The notes below the pieces were generated by a model. The model was not told the origin of the DNA and ran no database searches. It saw nothing but the letters and a program-made list of their open reading frames with translations. Shown here one piece after another: positions 51,405-58,244 of a stretch of 58,244 bases of DNA; the first letter of the stretch is position 1; each line of letters starts with the position of its first letter. The stretch is from Bdellovibrionales bacterium (GTDB lineage: Bacteria; Bdellovibrionota; Bdellovibrionia; Bdellovibrionales; UBA1609). The stretch spans positions 1-58,244 of the forward strand of contig JAHBUX010000019.1 in assembly GCA_019637855.1 (NCBI GenBank). Reading direction: 5' to 3'. A program made the translations under genes and the position numbers.

Positions 51405-51772
51405 GTGAACCCGTTCCGCGCGGTTTAAAAACCTGGCGTGAGTTCTGGCCTTACTATGTGCGCGAACATTTAAATCCCGTCAGTCGCGCTTTGCATGTGT
51501 GTGGAACGGCTTTGAGTTTGATTTTGTTAGGTGTTTTCGTGAGTCAGGAGCAGTGGGCAGCGTTGTGGATCGTGCCCTTGTGCGGATATGCATTTGCTTG
51601 GATTGGTCATTTCGTGTTCGAGAAGAACAGACCGGCTACATTCCGCTATCCGTTCTTCAGCCTGGCTTCTGATTTCGTAATGCTGTTTAAGACCCTAACG
51701 TTTCAAATGGGTAAAGAGATCGCTCAGGCCCGCGCCGCCGCCCCTCAGGACGGAAAGCGCGACGAGATATAA
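51401..51772 (+). CDS. DUF962/Mpo1-like membrane protein
   Basis: A 123-residue protein of the Mpo1/DUF962 family: FWPYYVREHLNPVSRALHVCGT and IGHFVFEKNRPATFRYP are signature segments. Mpo1 is an iron-dependent fatty-acid alpha-dioxygenase in yeast; the bacterial role is unknown. Two or three TM helices. TTG start overlaps the previous stop (TTGA). Its end overlaps sohB by 28 bases. Confidence 0.88.
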   Translation: MSEPVPRGLKTWREFWPYYVREHLNPVSRALHVCGTALSLILLGVFVSQEQWAALWIVPLCGYAFAWIGHFVFEKNRPATFRYPFFSLASDFVMLFKTLTFQMGKEIAQARAAAPQDGKRDEI

Positions 51773-52767
51773 GAGTTCAACCAAGCGTTTTCATAAACGC
51801 GTACAATCATACGTGCGATATTCTCGGCGAGTTTTTCCGACCACTTCTTGCGGCCCAAAACTTCGACACGATAGATTTTGGCGCTATCACGCTGTTTGAA
51901 TAGATAGTCATCACTGGAGATCACTTCGTCGACCAGCTTCAAATCCAGTGCGCGTGTGCCCAGCCAGTATTCGCCGGTGGCGACTTCGCTCAGGTCCACC
52001 TGCGGCCGGTTGATCTTCACAAAATCTTTGAATAGGGCGTGGGTCTCTTCCATTTGATCCATGAATTTGCGCCGGCCTTTGTCTGTGATCTCGCCAAACA
52101 TGCTGATGGTGCGCTTGAAATCACCGGCGGTGATCTCTTCGTAGTCCACATCGTGCTTTTTGAGCAGGCGATGGAAATTCGGCACCTGCGCCACCACGCC
52201 GATCGATCCGACGATTGAAAACGGAGCAGCGATAATACGATCTCCTGTACATGCCATCATATAGCCACCGCTTGCGGCGACTTTATCTACGGCGACGGTG
52301 AGGTGAACTCCTGCCTGGCGTAGGCGCACCAGCTGAGCGGCCGCCAGTCCGTAGGTGTGAGCCATGCCGCCGGGGCTTTCCACGCGCACCAAGGCTTCAT
52401 CCGTTCCCGGTCGAGCCACGGTTAAAAGAGCGGTGACTTCTTCACGCAGATTTTCGACCTGTGAGGCACGCAGGTCGCCGGCGAAATCGAGGACATAAAT
52501 TCTTTTTTTGTCGCCGTCTTTTTCCTTCTTCTTTTTTTTCTTCTCGGCCTTCTGTTCTTGTTTAAAGGCTTTGGCTTCCCACACCGAGCTTTTTAAGGCT
52601 TGCGCCATCGACTCGTATTTGCGATTCAAGTTTTCGACGGTGATCGTGGGTTGTGTCTTGCGGGCTTTGGCTATGAGCACAAATAGCAAGATGAGGAGAA
52701 TGCCTATGGCGAATGCTAGAATAATCACTTTGCCGCTGAACAGGCCGATTTCGCTTAAAAATTCCAA
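51745..52767 (-). CDS. sohB: SohB-like S49 signal-peptide peptidase
   Basis: A 340-residue membrane protease of the SppA/SohB family. An N-terminal TM helix (VIILAFAIGILLILLFVLI), a Lys-rich linker (KKKKKKEKDGDKK) and a protease domain with Ser in AASGGYMMA and Lys in the LLKKHDVDYE region as catalytic dyad. It would degrade signal peptides or small membrane proteins. TTG 52767 fits GGGAG spacing better than GTG 52773; the open frame to 52848 is unlikely. Confidence 0.9.
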   Translation of the reverse strand: MEFLSEIGLFSGKVIILAFAIGILLILLFVLIAKARKTQPTITVENLNRKYESMAQALKSSVWEAKAFKQEQKAEKKKKKKEKDGDKKRIYVLDFAGDLRASQVENLREEVTALLTVARPGTDEALVRVESPGGMAHTYGLAAAQLVRLRQAGVHLTVAVDKVAASGGYMMACTGDRIIAAPFSIVGSIGVVAQVPNFHRLLKKHDVDYEEITAGDFKRTISMFGEITDKGRRKFMDQMEETHALFKDFVKINRPQVDLSEVATGEYWLGTRALDLKLVDEVISSDDYLFKQRDSAKIYRVEVLGRKKWSEKLAENIARMIVRVYENAWLNSYISSRFPS

Positions 52768-52852
52768 ACTCACTCCCTCATTGGATGACCAAGGTCTGGC
52801 CAGACTTCCTAAAGGATCTCGTTTTAGCAAAGAGTCGGCTAATATCAAGTGT

Positions 52853-53290
52853 ATGGTCCGTCTCTTAAGCGTGTTAATTCTCTTTCATCTCGCGCCTGCT
52901 TATGCGGCTGTTCAGTGTGACGCCAAAGACACAGCCGGCCGCGAGAAAATGGTCGAACGCATCAATGAGCGTTATGACGACTTTTTCCGCTACCAACGCC
53001 ATCTCGAGGAGCGCGAACGGGCCCGTGATAAAGGGCGTGGAGAGAACAAGGCGATGCTGAAAGAGCATGAAGCCAAATTGGAAAAGGCGCGTCTGGAATA
53101 TATTAAGAATCGCCGTCCACCGCCGGATCGCCGTGAGCTGGAAAAACAAGCCGAAGCTGCCGACAAAGAGCGCAAGCAGCGCATGGAATTGGCTCGCCGC
53201 TGCTATGTGGAAGAGCAGAATGCAGCCGAGGCTGTCTTAAAACGCGGCCGCAAAATTCCGGGCAATCAAGAGTTTGGTTTAGACGAGTAA
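52853..53290 (+). CDS. Small exported coiled-coil protein
   Basis: A 145-residue exported protein: signal peptide to about Ala18 and a highly charged Glu/Lys/Arg coiled coil (EKARLEYIKNRRPPPDRRELEKQ). Two Cys, one just after the signal and one in RRCYVEE, may form a disulphide. Function unknown. It starts in the 5' region of the divergent sohB. Confidence 0.7.
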   Translation: MVRLLSVLILFHLAPAYAAVQCDAKDTAGREKMVERINERYDDFFRYQRHLEERERARDKGRGENKAMLKEHEAKLEKARLEYIKNRRPPPDRRELEKQAEAADKERKQRMELARRCYVEEQNAAEAVLKRGRKIPGNQEFGLDE

Positions 53291-53358
53291 GCCTCTACGT
53301 GCATTGACAACCTCATTGGGCGGGAGAAAAATCTCGCTTCAAACAACGAGGAGGTCGC

Positions 53359-53919
53359 ATGACCGGTAAGATTCTTTTGGCAATCAGCGCAGTTTTCATT
53401 TCCTTTGCCGCCCAGGCACAGGAGTATGGCTTTTTAGCCGGTGTTCATCAGACCACCGCCAGCACGGATGTCAATGGTGCCAGCACCGATGGCAAATTCG
53501 GTTTTAAAGCCGGTTTGACTATGGGTTTTGAATTGGCTCCGCTGATGAAATTCCGTACAGGTGCGATTTACAATCAGCGCCATTTCGAAGTGAAGGCAGG
53601 AGCTACCACGGTGGAATGGAACTTTGACTACCTCGACGTGCCGGCTTTGTTTCAATACAACATTAACGAAACCTTCGGTCTGTTCGGAGGCTTAAATATC
53701 GGCATCAATATTAACGACCGCACGAACATCAAACCCTCGGTCGCCGTCACTCCCGACAACGAAGCCAACGGTCTGATCCCGTTGGTGCAGGTCGGCGGTA
53801 ACTTCTTGTTCGAAGATATGATCGGTTTTGATGTGTATTATGAGCGTGGCCTTGGCAAGATCGGCAAAGACGTGAAGGACTTTAGTACCTTCGGCGCCAA
53901 TTTCATTTATTGGTTCTAA
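53359..53919 (+). CDS. Small outer-membrane beta-barrel protein
   Basis: A 186-residue exported beta-barrel protein (signal peptide to Ala20) of the OmpX/Ail-like porin family (PF13568 style), with alternating strands and a C-terminal FGANFIYWF ending in Phe. GAGGAGG precedes the ATG. TTGACA at 53304-53309 with an A-rich -10 may be the promoter. Role unknown. Confidence 0.82.
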   Translation: MTGKILLAISAVFISFAAQAQEYGFLAGVHQTTASTDVNGASTDGKFGFKAGLTMGFELAPLMKFRTGAIYNQRHFEVKAGATTVEWNFDYLDVPALFQYNINETFGLFGGLNIGININDRTNIKPSVAVTPDNEANGLIPLVQVGGNFLFEDMIGFDVYYERGLGKIGKDVKDFSTFGANFIYWF

Positions 53920-54623
53920 GCTTTCAACAGAGTGTTTAAGGGGGTCTCTGTCATCGATGAGACCCTCTTTAAAAAGTTGAATACTAGAATGCCTGAGAAC
54001 ACCATTAAGGGCAGAGCAATCACTGCAAACCCCATCCAAGTCATCCGCGCGATCTGCTCATTGAGGACCTGGTTTTGAGCACCGGCCGCAAGTTCCGGAT
54101 CAATGTCTTTAAAGATTTCTACCGCCAAAACGAAGTTCAGCAAGGCCGAGATAAAGAAGGAGAGCGATAGCCACAGGGTGGTTCGCCGCAATAGCCGGTC
54201 GAAATCAAGCATACGACCTAACGAAGAGAGACGTTCGTTGATCAGGGTCATGTCCAAGATCTGCGGATTGCAAAACATCATGCGTGCGGCCGGATTTTTG
54301 GTCCACGCCGAGCCCAGGACCATTAAACCTAAGAGCAAGGGCAAACTGGCTTCTTTGAACGCAAACCACATTCCGCGCAGACTCAGCATGGCCAAGCCGC
54401 CGGTGAGCAGGATATTAAGAATACCAATCAGTGAAACATAATTCTTATGCTTGCGACGAATATAGTCGGCGATTCCATAGGCGAAGGGAAACATCAAGGC
54501 CACGATCAGAACCACCTGTGGCTCGAAGTATTTGCCACCTTTGTTCAAGACCATCACTGGCAAAAGGATGTTGATCAATAAGTTGAGCAGCGGATTTTCG
54601 GGGGGCGGAGTTTCTGACTTCAT
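53916..54623 (-). CDS. VC0807-like multi-pass membrane protein
   Basis: A 235-residue inner-membrane protein with about six TM helices, of the VC0807 family. LLNLLINILLPVMVL and FFISALLNFVLA are typical segments. Function unknown. The stop overlaps the convergent barrel gene by 4 bases. Confidence 0.8.
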   Translation of the reverse strand: MKSETPPPENPLLNLLINILLPVMVLNKGGKYFEPQVVLIVALMFPFAYGIADYIRRKHKNYVSLIGILNILLTGGLAMLSLRGMWFAFKEASLPLLLGLMVLGSAWTKNPAARMMFCNPQILDMTLINERLSSLGRMLDFDRLLRRTTLWLSLSFFISALLNFVLAVEIFKDIDPELAAGAQNQVLNEQIARMTWMGFAVIALPLMVFSGILVFNFLKRVSSMTETPLNTLLKA

Positions 54624-54654
54624 CGATTAAGGTCTTGGTTTTACTCTTTTTATG

Positions 54655-54685
54655 TTGTGGCCCGTAAAAGGCACGAGAGTATAAT
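54655..54685 (+). promoter_or_regulatory. Candidate promoter for the DUF3307 gene
   Basis: A perfect -10 TATAAT (54680-54685) with TTGTGG (54655-54660) 19 bp upstream. Predicted start near 54692, so the 5' leader would be about 17 bases without a ribosome site. Confidence 0.5.
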
Positions 54686-54708
54686 AAGACAATAGTGAGT
54701 CAATTAGA

Positions 54709-55089
54709 ATGACACCGGTGCAGCTGTTCATCACACTCTTAATCTTATTTCAGGTGAAGCATTTCATCGCGGATTTCGTTTTGCAGAACGTCTGGATGCT
54801 GCAAAAGAGTCGTCCTGGATGGGATTTCGTTCCACCGCTGGCGATCCATTGCTTTGTACACGCTTTAATGACCTTAGCGATCGTACTTTGTGTCGATCCT
54901 GCAGCATGGTGGCTGGCCCTTTTGGATTTTGCAGTGCATTTCACCATGGACCGCATCAAAGCTGGCCCGCGCTATTTGGGACGCTACAGTGACGTGCGTG
55001 GTAAAGCCTTTTGGGTGAGCTTTGGTTTTGATCAGATGGTGCATCATCTGACGCATATCTATATCGCGTGGTACATCACGCTTCGTTAA
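54709..55089 (+). CDS. DUF3307-family membrane protein
   Basis: A 126-residue protein with three or four TM helices and the DUF3307 signature: FQVKHFIADFVLQNVWML, HALMTLAI, DFAVHFTMDRIK and FGFDQMVHHLTHI. The conserved His and Asp suggest a membrane-bound metal enzyme; function unknown. No ribosome site before the ATG. Confidence 0.88.
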   Translation: MTPVQLFITLLILFQVKHFIADFVLQNVWMLQKSRPGWDFVPPLAIHCFVHALMTLAIVLCVDPAAWWLALLDFAVHFTMDRIKAGPRYLGRYSDVRGKAFWVSFGFDQMVHHLTHIYIAWYITLR

Positions 55090-55092
55090 ACG

Positions 55093-55800
55093 TTACCAAC
55101 GTGCTTCGAAGAAAACACCGCCACCATCATCGATAGGTAGAGGTAAAACTCTATATTCGGCAGCACCTTCTTTGCGGCGTTCGCGGGCATAGTAGATGCC
55201 AAGGCCCGTGCTGATGCCGACGGTGGCGCCGGCGATCACGTCTTGCAAATAGTGTTTGTTGTCATTGATACGGCTCCAGCCGGCAAAGCTGGCTGCTAGA
55301 TAGGCCGGTACACCCCAACGCCAGCCATGCTCCACTCCAACGACAGAGGCAAAGGCAAAGGCGGAAGTGGTGTGGCCGGAGGGAAAAGTGTCACGATTGC
55401 CGCCATCGGGACGCTTCGAACGAATGGTGTATTTTAAAACTGTCGTGATTAAAACAGCTTCAGCAGTGGTCATGATCATCATTTGCGCACGTTCGCCGGC
55501 TTGGTTGGCGCCGTAGTAGCTGGCAGTGATCATGCCGGCTGCGTAAATCAGATTGGGAAGGCCTTGGCCAAAGTAGTCACCGTATTCGGACCAGTGGCCG
55601 AGGGGTCGCCGCGTCGATTCGTAGTGTTGAAAATCGTCGACCATAGTTTTGCGGAAGGCCAATACGGTGAGTGTCGCGGCTGTGCCACTGGCGAAGCTGA
55701 TGGGCTCGGGCCATGCGGGTTTTGCTGACCAGTTTTCATACCAAGCCGCTTGGGCGGAAACGCTAAAGGTCAAAAGCAAAAGCACGGGGATTTTCATCAT
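55093..55800 (-). CDS. PAP2-family membrane phosphatase
   Basis: A 235-residue exported PAP2-type phosphatase. The three catalytic blocks are visible: SKRPDGG (C1), PSGHTTSAF (C2) and SRINDNKHYLQDV (C3). It would dephosphorylate lipid phosphates such as phosphatidate or undecaprenyl pyrophosphate in the periplasm. ATG 55800 or 55797. Divergent from a second PAP2-like gene. Confidence 0.88.
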   Translation of the reverse strand: MMKIPVLLLLTFSVSAQAAWYENWSAKPAWPEPISFASGTAATLTVLAFRKTMVDDFQHYESTRRPLGHWSEYGDYFGQGLPNLIYAAGMITASYYGANQAGERAQMMIMTTAEAVLITTVLKYTIRSKRPDGGNRDTFPSGHTTSAFAFASVVGVEHGWRWGVPAYLAASFAGWSRINDNKHYLQDVIAGATVGISTGLGIYYARERRKEGAAEYRVLPLPIDDGGGVFFEARW

Positions 55801-55823
55801 AGGTCTCGGACTAATCGGGGGAC

Positions 55824-55852
55824 TTGACGCAGTCAAGGGAGAGGCCCATATT
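55824..55852 (+). promoter_or_regulatory. Candidate promoter for the second PAP2-like gene
   Basis: TTGACG (55824-55829) and CATATT (55847-55852) are 17 bp apart. The predicted transcription start falls within a few bases of ATG 55863, which lacks a ribosome site. Confidence 0.45.
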
Positions 55853-55862
55853 CTTTAACTCT

Positions 55863-56822
55863 ATGACATCACATCTATGCGTGCTTGCCCTGCTTTTGGG
55901 TTCGTTCTTTGTTCATGCTGCCGACATCGATAGTTCCTGGCCGGTACCGCCTCCCGAGGGCGTTCGCTTGGAGAAAATTAAACCTCTAGAAGTGCTCACA
56001 GAAATTCCCAACACCGCCTGGGAAACACTGAAGTTCAGCTTTCAACGCGATTCCGTGCCGGTGTGGTCAGGTATTTTTATTTCAACCGCTCTTATTTATC
56101 AGTACGATGCTGACATTTTGAAATGGGCCCAAGGGCAAGGTCGTCGTTGGAATTTAGGCAATTCGGATATGACCAAAACGGTCGTTGAGGTTGGGCCTTA
56201 TCCGATCTTTCGTTTTCCTAGCGACACGGGCTCTGCGCTTTATTTCCTTGGCGATGGATGGACTCATTTTGGAATTTCGCTGGGTTTCGCAGGCTATGGT
56301 TACTTCAAAGAAAACACACGCGCTTGGAACACAGGGCTTGAGATCTTTCACGGTATGATGGTGTCGACGATCTTTAACCAGGCACTCAAACGTTCTTTTG
56401 GCCACGAAACCCCGAGTCAACGCACGACCGAGCGCGGGCAGTGGAAGCCTTTTCCGAGCGTTAAGGCGTACAATACGCGCACAGCGAAATACGACGCCAT
56501 GCCGAGTGGTCATATCATGACCACGACTTTGGTGTTTAACACCATTCGCATGAATTATCCGGAGTATTCGTCGTACATTTGGCCAGTACAGATTTTGTGG
56601 AGTGCGGCTTTGGGTTACCAGATGGTTAACAACGGTGTACATTGGGCCAGCGACTATCCCTTGGGAATTGCAATGGGCTGGGCTGTGGCCCGGATGTCGG
56701 TGAAGATGGGTGAGCACAATCGTGAGGCGCGGAAAGAATCGCGCGGAAAAAATCAGTGGCAGTTCTTCCCGTCCGTCGGGCCTGAAGGGGAGACCACAAT
56801 GAACGCTATGTTGAGTTTCTAG
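55863..56822 (+). CDS. PAP2-like phosphatase, divergent copy
   Basis: A 319-residue exported PAP2-like protein (signal peptide to about Ala18). C2 is seen as AMPSGHIMTTT and C3 as NNGVHWASDYPLG; the C1 KxxxxxxRP block is not evident (a LKRSFGHETPSQR stretch stands in its place). It is longer than its neighbour. The two are likely a functional pair in lipid-phosphate turnover. The frame is open from 55824; ATG 55863 opens the signal peptide. Confidence 0.8.
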   Translation: MTSHLCVLALLLGSFFVHAADIDSSWPVPPPEGVRLEKIKPLEVLTEIPNTAWETLKFSFQRDSVPVWSGIFISTALIYQYDADILKWAQGQGRRWNLGNSDMTKTVVEVGPYPIFRFPSDTGSALYFLGDGWTHFGISLGFAGYGYFKENTRAWNTGLEIFHGMMVSTIFNQALKRSFGHETPSQRTTERGQWKPFPSVKAYNTRTAKYDAMPSGHIMTTTLVFNTIRMNYPEYSSYIWPVQILWSAALGYQMVNNGVHWASDYPLGIAMGWAVARMSVKMGEHNREARKESRGKNQWQFFPSVGPEGETTMNAMLSF

Positions 56823-56862
56823 AACACGCACGCGATAATTGAATCTGATTCAGGAGGAATCA

Positions 56863-57798
56863 GTGTTCGGATCGATCAGGAAGATCGCCCTGGCTCTGCT
56901 TTGTTTTCCGCTTCTTGCCGTGGCATCTGGTCAGGGTAACGTTGCGACCGATTGGTCCTACGTACATAAGAAGCTGAAGGCTGCGGGTTTTAAGGCCAAA
57001 TTTATTACAGCCATGCGTAAGAGCTACGATCCGGCCGAGTTCACCTCGGTGTTGGAACTCAATACTCTGCTGTTTCTACGCAAAGCCGACTATCACTCTC
57101 CTCAGCTGTCGGATCAGTCTGTGAGTGATGTGCGCAAATTCATGCAAGACAACCACGCCACTCTGCAAGCAGCTGAAAAGAAGTATGGTGTGTCTCCGAC
57201 GGTCATCACAAGTTTGATCTGGATGGAGTCACGATTCGGCACGAATTTGGGGCGTTTCCATGTGGCCAGTGTATTTTTAAATCTGCTGCAGGCCGATCGA
57301 CCGGAAGTGTTGGCGCATTTGAAGCTCGAGGCAGCTCCGCGTTTCACCCCCAAACTTACAAAAAAAGCTGCCGGCGATATTGTGAAGAAGGCGAAGACCA
57401 AGGCAAAGTGGGCGATTGCGGAGCTCAAGGCGATAGAAAAGATGTACGCTCAGGATAAAGAGCTGGTGAATGGTTTAAAAGGATCGTTCGCAGGGGCTTT
57501 TGGAATGCCGCAGTTTATTCCTTCCAGTTATGTGCACTATGCTCGTGCGGCGAAGGGTAAGCATGCGCCGGATCTTACTCATCCCGAAGACGCTATTCAT
57601 AGTGTTGCTCATTATTTAAAAGAAAGTGGTTGGCGTAAAAGCAAAGCCGCTAGTCATGAAAAAGCATTGATGAGGTATAATAATAGTCGTGATTATGCGC
57701 GGGCTATTCTGAAGCTGGCTGAGCGGGCTTCGGAGACAGGGAAACGCTTACCGGCAGGTAAGCCGGAGAAGAAGAAGCGGCCGGCTAAGCCGGTCTAA
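56863..57798 (+). CDS. MltB-like lytic murein transglycosylase
   Basis: A 311-residue exported transglycosylase that cleaves peptidoglycan glycan strands to 1,6-anhydro products. Catalytic Glu122 in IWMESRFGTNLG; GSFAGAFGMPQFIPSSY and YNNSRDYARAIL are typical of the MltB/SltB family. The start is GTG 56863 after AGGAGGAATCA. Basic Lys/Pro-rich C-terminus. Likely periplasmic; no lipobox. Confidence 0.92.
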   Translation: MFGSIRKIALALLCFPLLAVASGQGNVATDWSYVHKKLKAAGFKAKFITAMRKSYDPAEFTSVLELNTLLFLRKADYHSPQLSDQSVSDVRKFMQDNHATLQAAEKKYGVSPTVITSLIWMESRFGTNLGRFHVASVFLNLLQADRPEVLAHLKLEAAPRFTPKLTKKAAGDIVKKAKTKAKWAIAELKAIEKMYAQDKELVNGLKGSFAGAFGMPQFIPSSYVHYARAAKGKHAPDLTHPEDAIHSVAHYLKESGWRKSKAASHEKALMRYNNSRDYARAILKLAERASETGKRLPAGKPEKKKRPAKPV

Positions 57799-57889
57799 GT
57801 GGTGTGTTTGGTGCGGTGAGAACGTAGGTCTCGTCTCCGAGAGGCCGAACTGGTGGCGCAAAGGCCGTCCGTCCATGAGAGGCCCTCGC

Positions 57890-57910
57890 TGGCGGCCGTC
57901 CTGGCCGCCA
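57890..57910. repeat. GC-rich hairpin
   Basis: TGGCGGCC (57890-57897) and GGCCGCCA (57903-57910) form a perfect 8-bp stem with a GTCCT loop, downstream of the transglycosylase gene. A-rich rather than T-rich sequence follows, so not a classic plus-strand terminator. Confidence 0.55.
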
Positions 57911-57931
57911 CCCAAAAAAATTAAAAATAAG

Positions 57932-57946
57932 GTCCGGATTCCGGAC
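57932..57946 (-). terminator. Possible minus-strand terminator
   Basis: GTCCGGATTCCGGAC is a 7-bp inverted repeat with a one-base centre. Read on the minus strand it is followed by CTTATTTTTAATTTTTTT, so it could end a gene lying beyond the window. The loop is too short to be certain. Confidence 0.35.
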
Positions 57947-58082
57947 AAAAAACCCATAGGCACTTCGTATCCACCACACTACACCGTGCGCACGGTACCG
58001 CCCGATCTGCCCATGCTGATCCGCGCACACTGAACATTCACGCACTGATCATTCTCCCGTCAGTCATTTACCCCTCAAAAAT

Positions 58083-58187
58083 ATTCACGATTCACAACTT
58101 ACGATTCATGACCCACAGTTAACGACTCATGATAATGAATCGTGAATCATAAATCGTGAATCGTGATTCATGAGTGGATCGTGATCA
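58083..58187. repeat. Cluster of direct and inverted ACGATTCA/TGAATCGT repeats
   Basis: ACGATTCAC, ACGATTCATGA and ACGACTCATGAT lie on the left; AATGAATCGTGAATCAT and AAATCGTGAATCGTGATT lie on the right as their approximate reverse complements, followed by GGATCGTGATCA. The left and right halves can fold into a long imperfect hairpin around position 58133. Confidence 0.75.
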
Positions 58188-58244
58188 GGTACATCGCGGA
58201 TAGGGATCAATGATCGAAGTTGAGAGAGATGCTTTTTCCCTCCC

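Larger units (their letters stand above)
57799..58244. other. Gene-free, repeat-rich end of the window
   Basis: No gene is supported. It holds two partial direct repeats starting GAGAGGCC (57839, 57877), two hairpins (57890-57910 and 57932-57946), and a dense cluster of short repeats at 58083-58187. Confidence 0.6.

Noticed and set aside
57748-58045. Two minus-strand ORFs over the end of the transglycosylase gene and the repeats
   Set aside because: They run through hairpins, have no ribosome site and no sensible composition.

Overview
The window looks like a stretch of chromosome from a Gram-negative, diderm bacterium of moderate GC. The outer membrane is implied by many lipoproteins, beta-barrel proteins, a MltB-type transglycosylase and a PhoBR-linked porin. 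My best guess is a Bdellovibrionota/Oligoflexia-type organism, from the style of the REP-associated transposase, the FolE2, MerC-domain, MazG-like and FecR/FN3 proteins, and the frequent TTG/GTG starts. This is inference: no rRNA or other marker gene is present. I saw no tRNA, rRNA, CRISPR array or prophage.

Layout. 0.1-1.4 kb: a lipoprotein and a HExxH zincin-like protein. 1.8-4.2 kb: a CadR/PbrR-type MerR regulator divergent from a CDF-type metal exporter, with a Na+/H+ antiporter-like protein. 4.4-11.8 kb: a tightly overlapping type IV secretion operon (VirB2, B3, B4, B5-like, B6-like, B9/TraK-like, B10 and lipoproteins) with no VirB8, VirB11, VirD4 or relaxase; two more lipoproteins follow, up to a strong terminator at 13.4 kb. 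13.4-17.2 kb: a C39-like peptidase, secreted unknowns, an MBL hydrolase and an isoaspartyl peptidase. 17.2-22.7 kb: small stress-type proteins (Pro-rich, LEA-like, DUF1328, DUF883-like), an Fe-superoxide dismutase, an orphan NtrC-family sigma54 activator, an orphan HPt protein and an orphan receiver protein. Four sigma54-type -24/-12 sequences lie in front of the surrounding transcription units. 22.7-31.7 kb: PBP1A with a periplasmic partner, FolE2, cytidine deaminase, an SDR enzyme, a subtilase and an EEP-family hydrolase.

31.7-36.7 kb: a MerC-domain protein, a small transcript with a 27-codon ORF, ribosomal protein L33, a TlpA-like thioredoxin and a Cache-HAMP adenylate cyclase, then a repeat-rich island with a (CT)17 tract and a RAYT transposase. 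37.0-40.7 kb: a FecR-FN3 protein and an FN3 beta-barrel protein. 40.8-47.5 kb: housekeeping enzymes (MazG-like, GloB, PdxJ, histidine phosphatase) and phoU-phoB-phoR facing a phosphate-type porin whose gene carries a perfect 23-bp inverted repeat. 47.6-57.8 kb: BFD-like protein, DHH phosphoesterase, GreA, AsmA-like protein, Mpo1-like protein, SohB, envelope proteins, two divergent PAP2 proteins and a MltB-like transglycosylase. The last 450 bases are non-coding and rich in direct and inverted repeats.

The most interesting unit is 17.2-22.7 kb, which reads as a self-contained sigma54 stress regulon whose activator, HPt and receiver have no histidine kinase nearby. Genes are densely packed: many start codons overlap the previous stop (ATGA, GTGA, TTGA) and seven convergent pairs overlap at their 3' ends.
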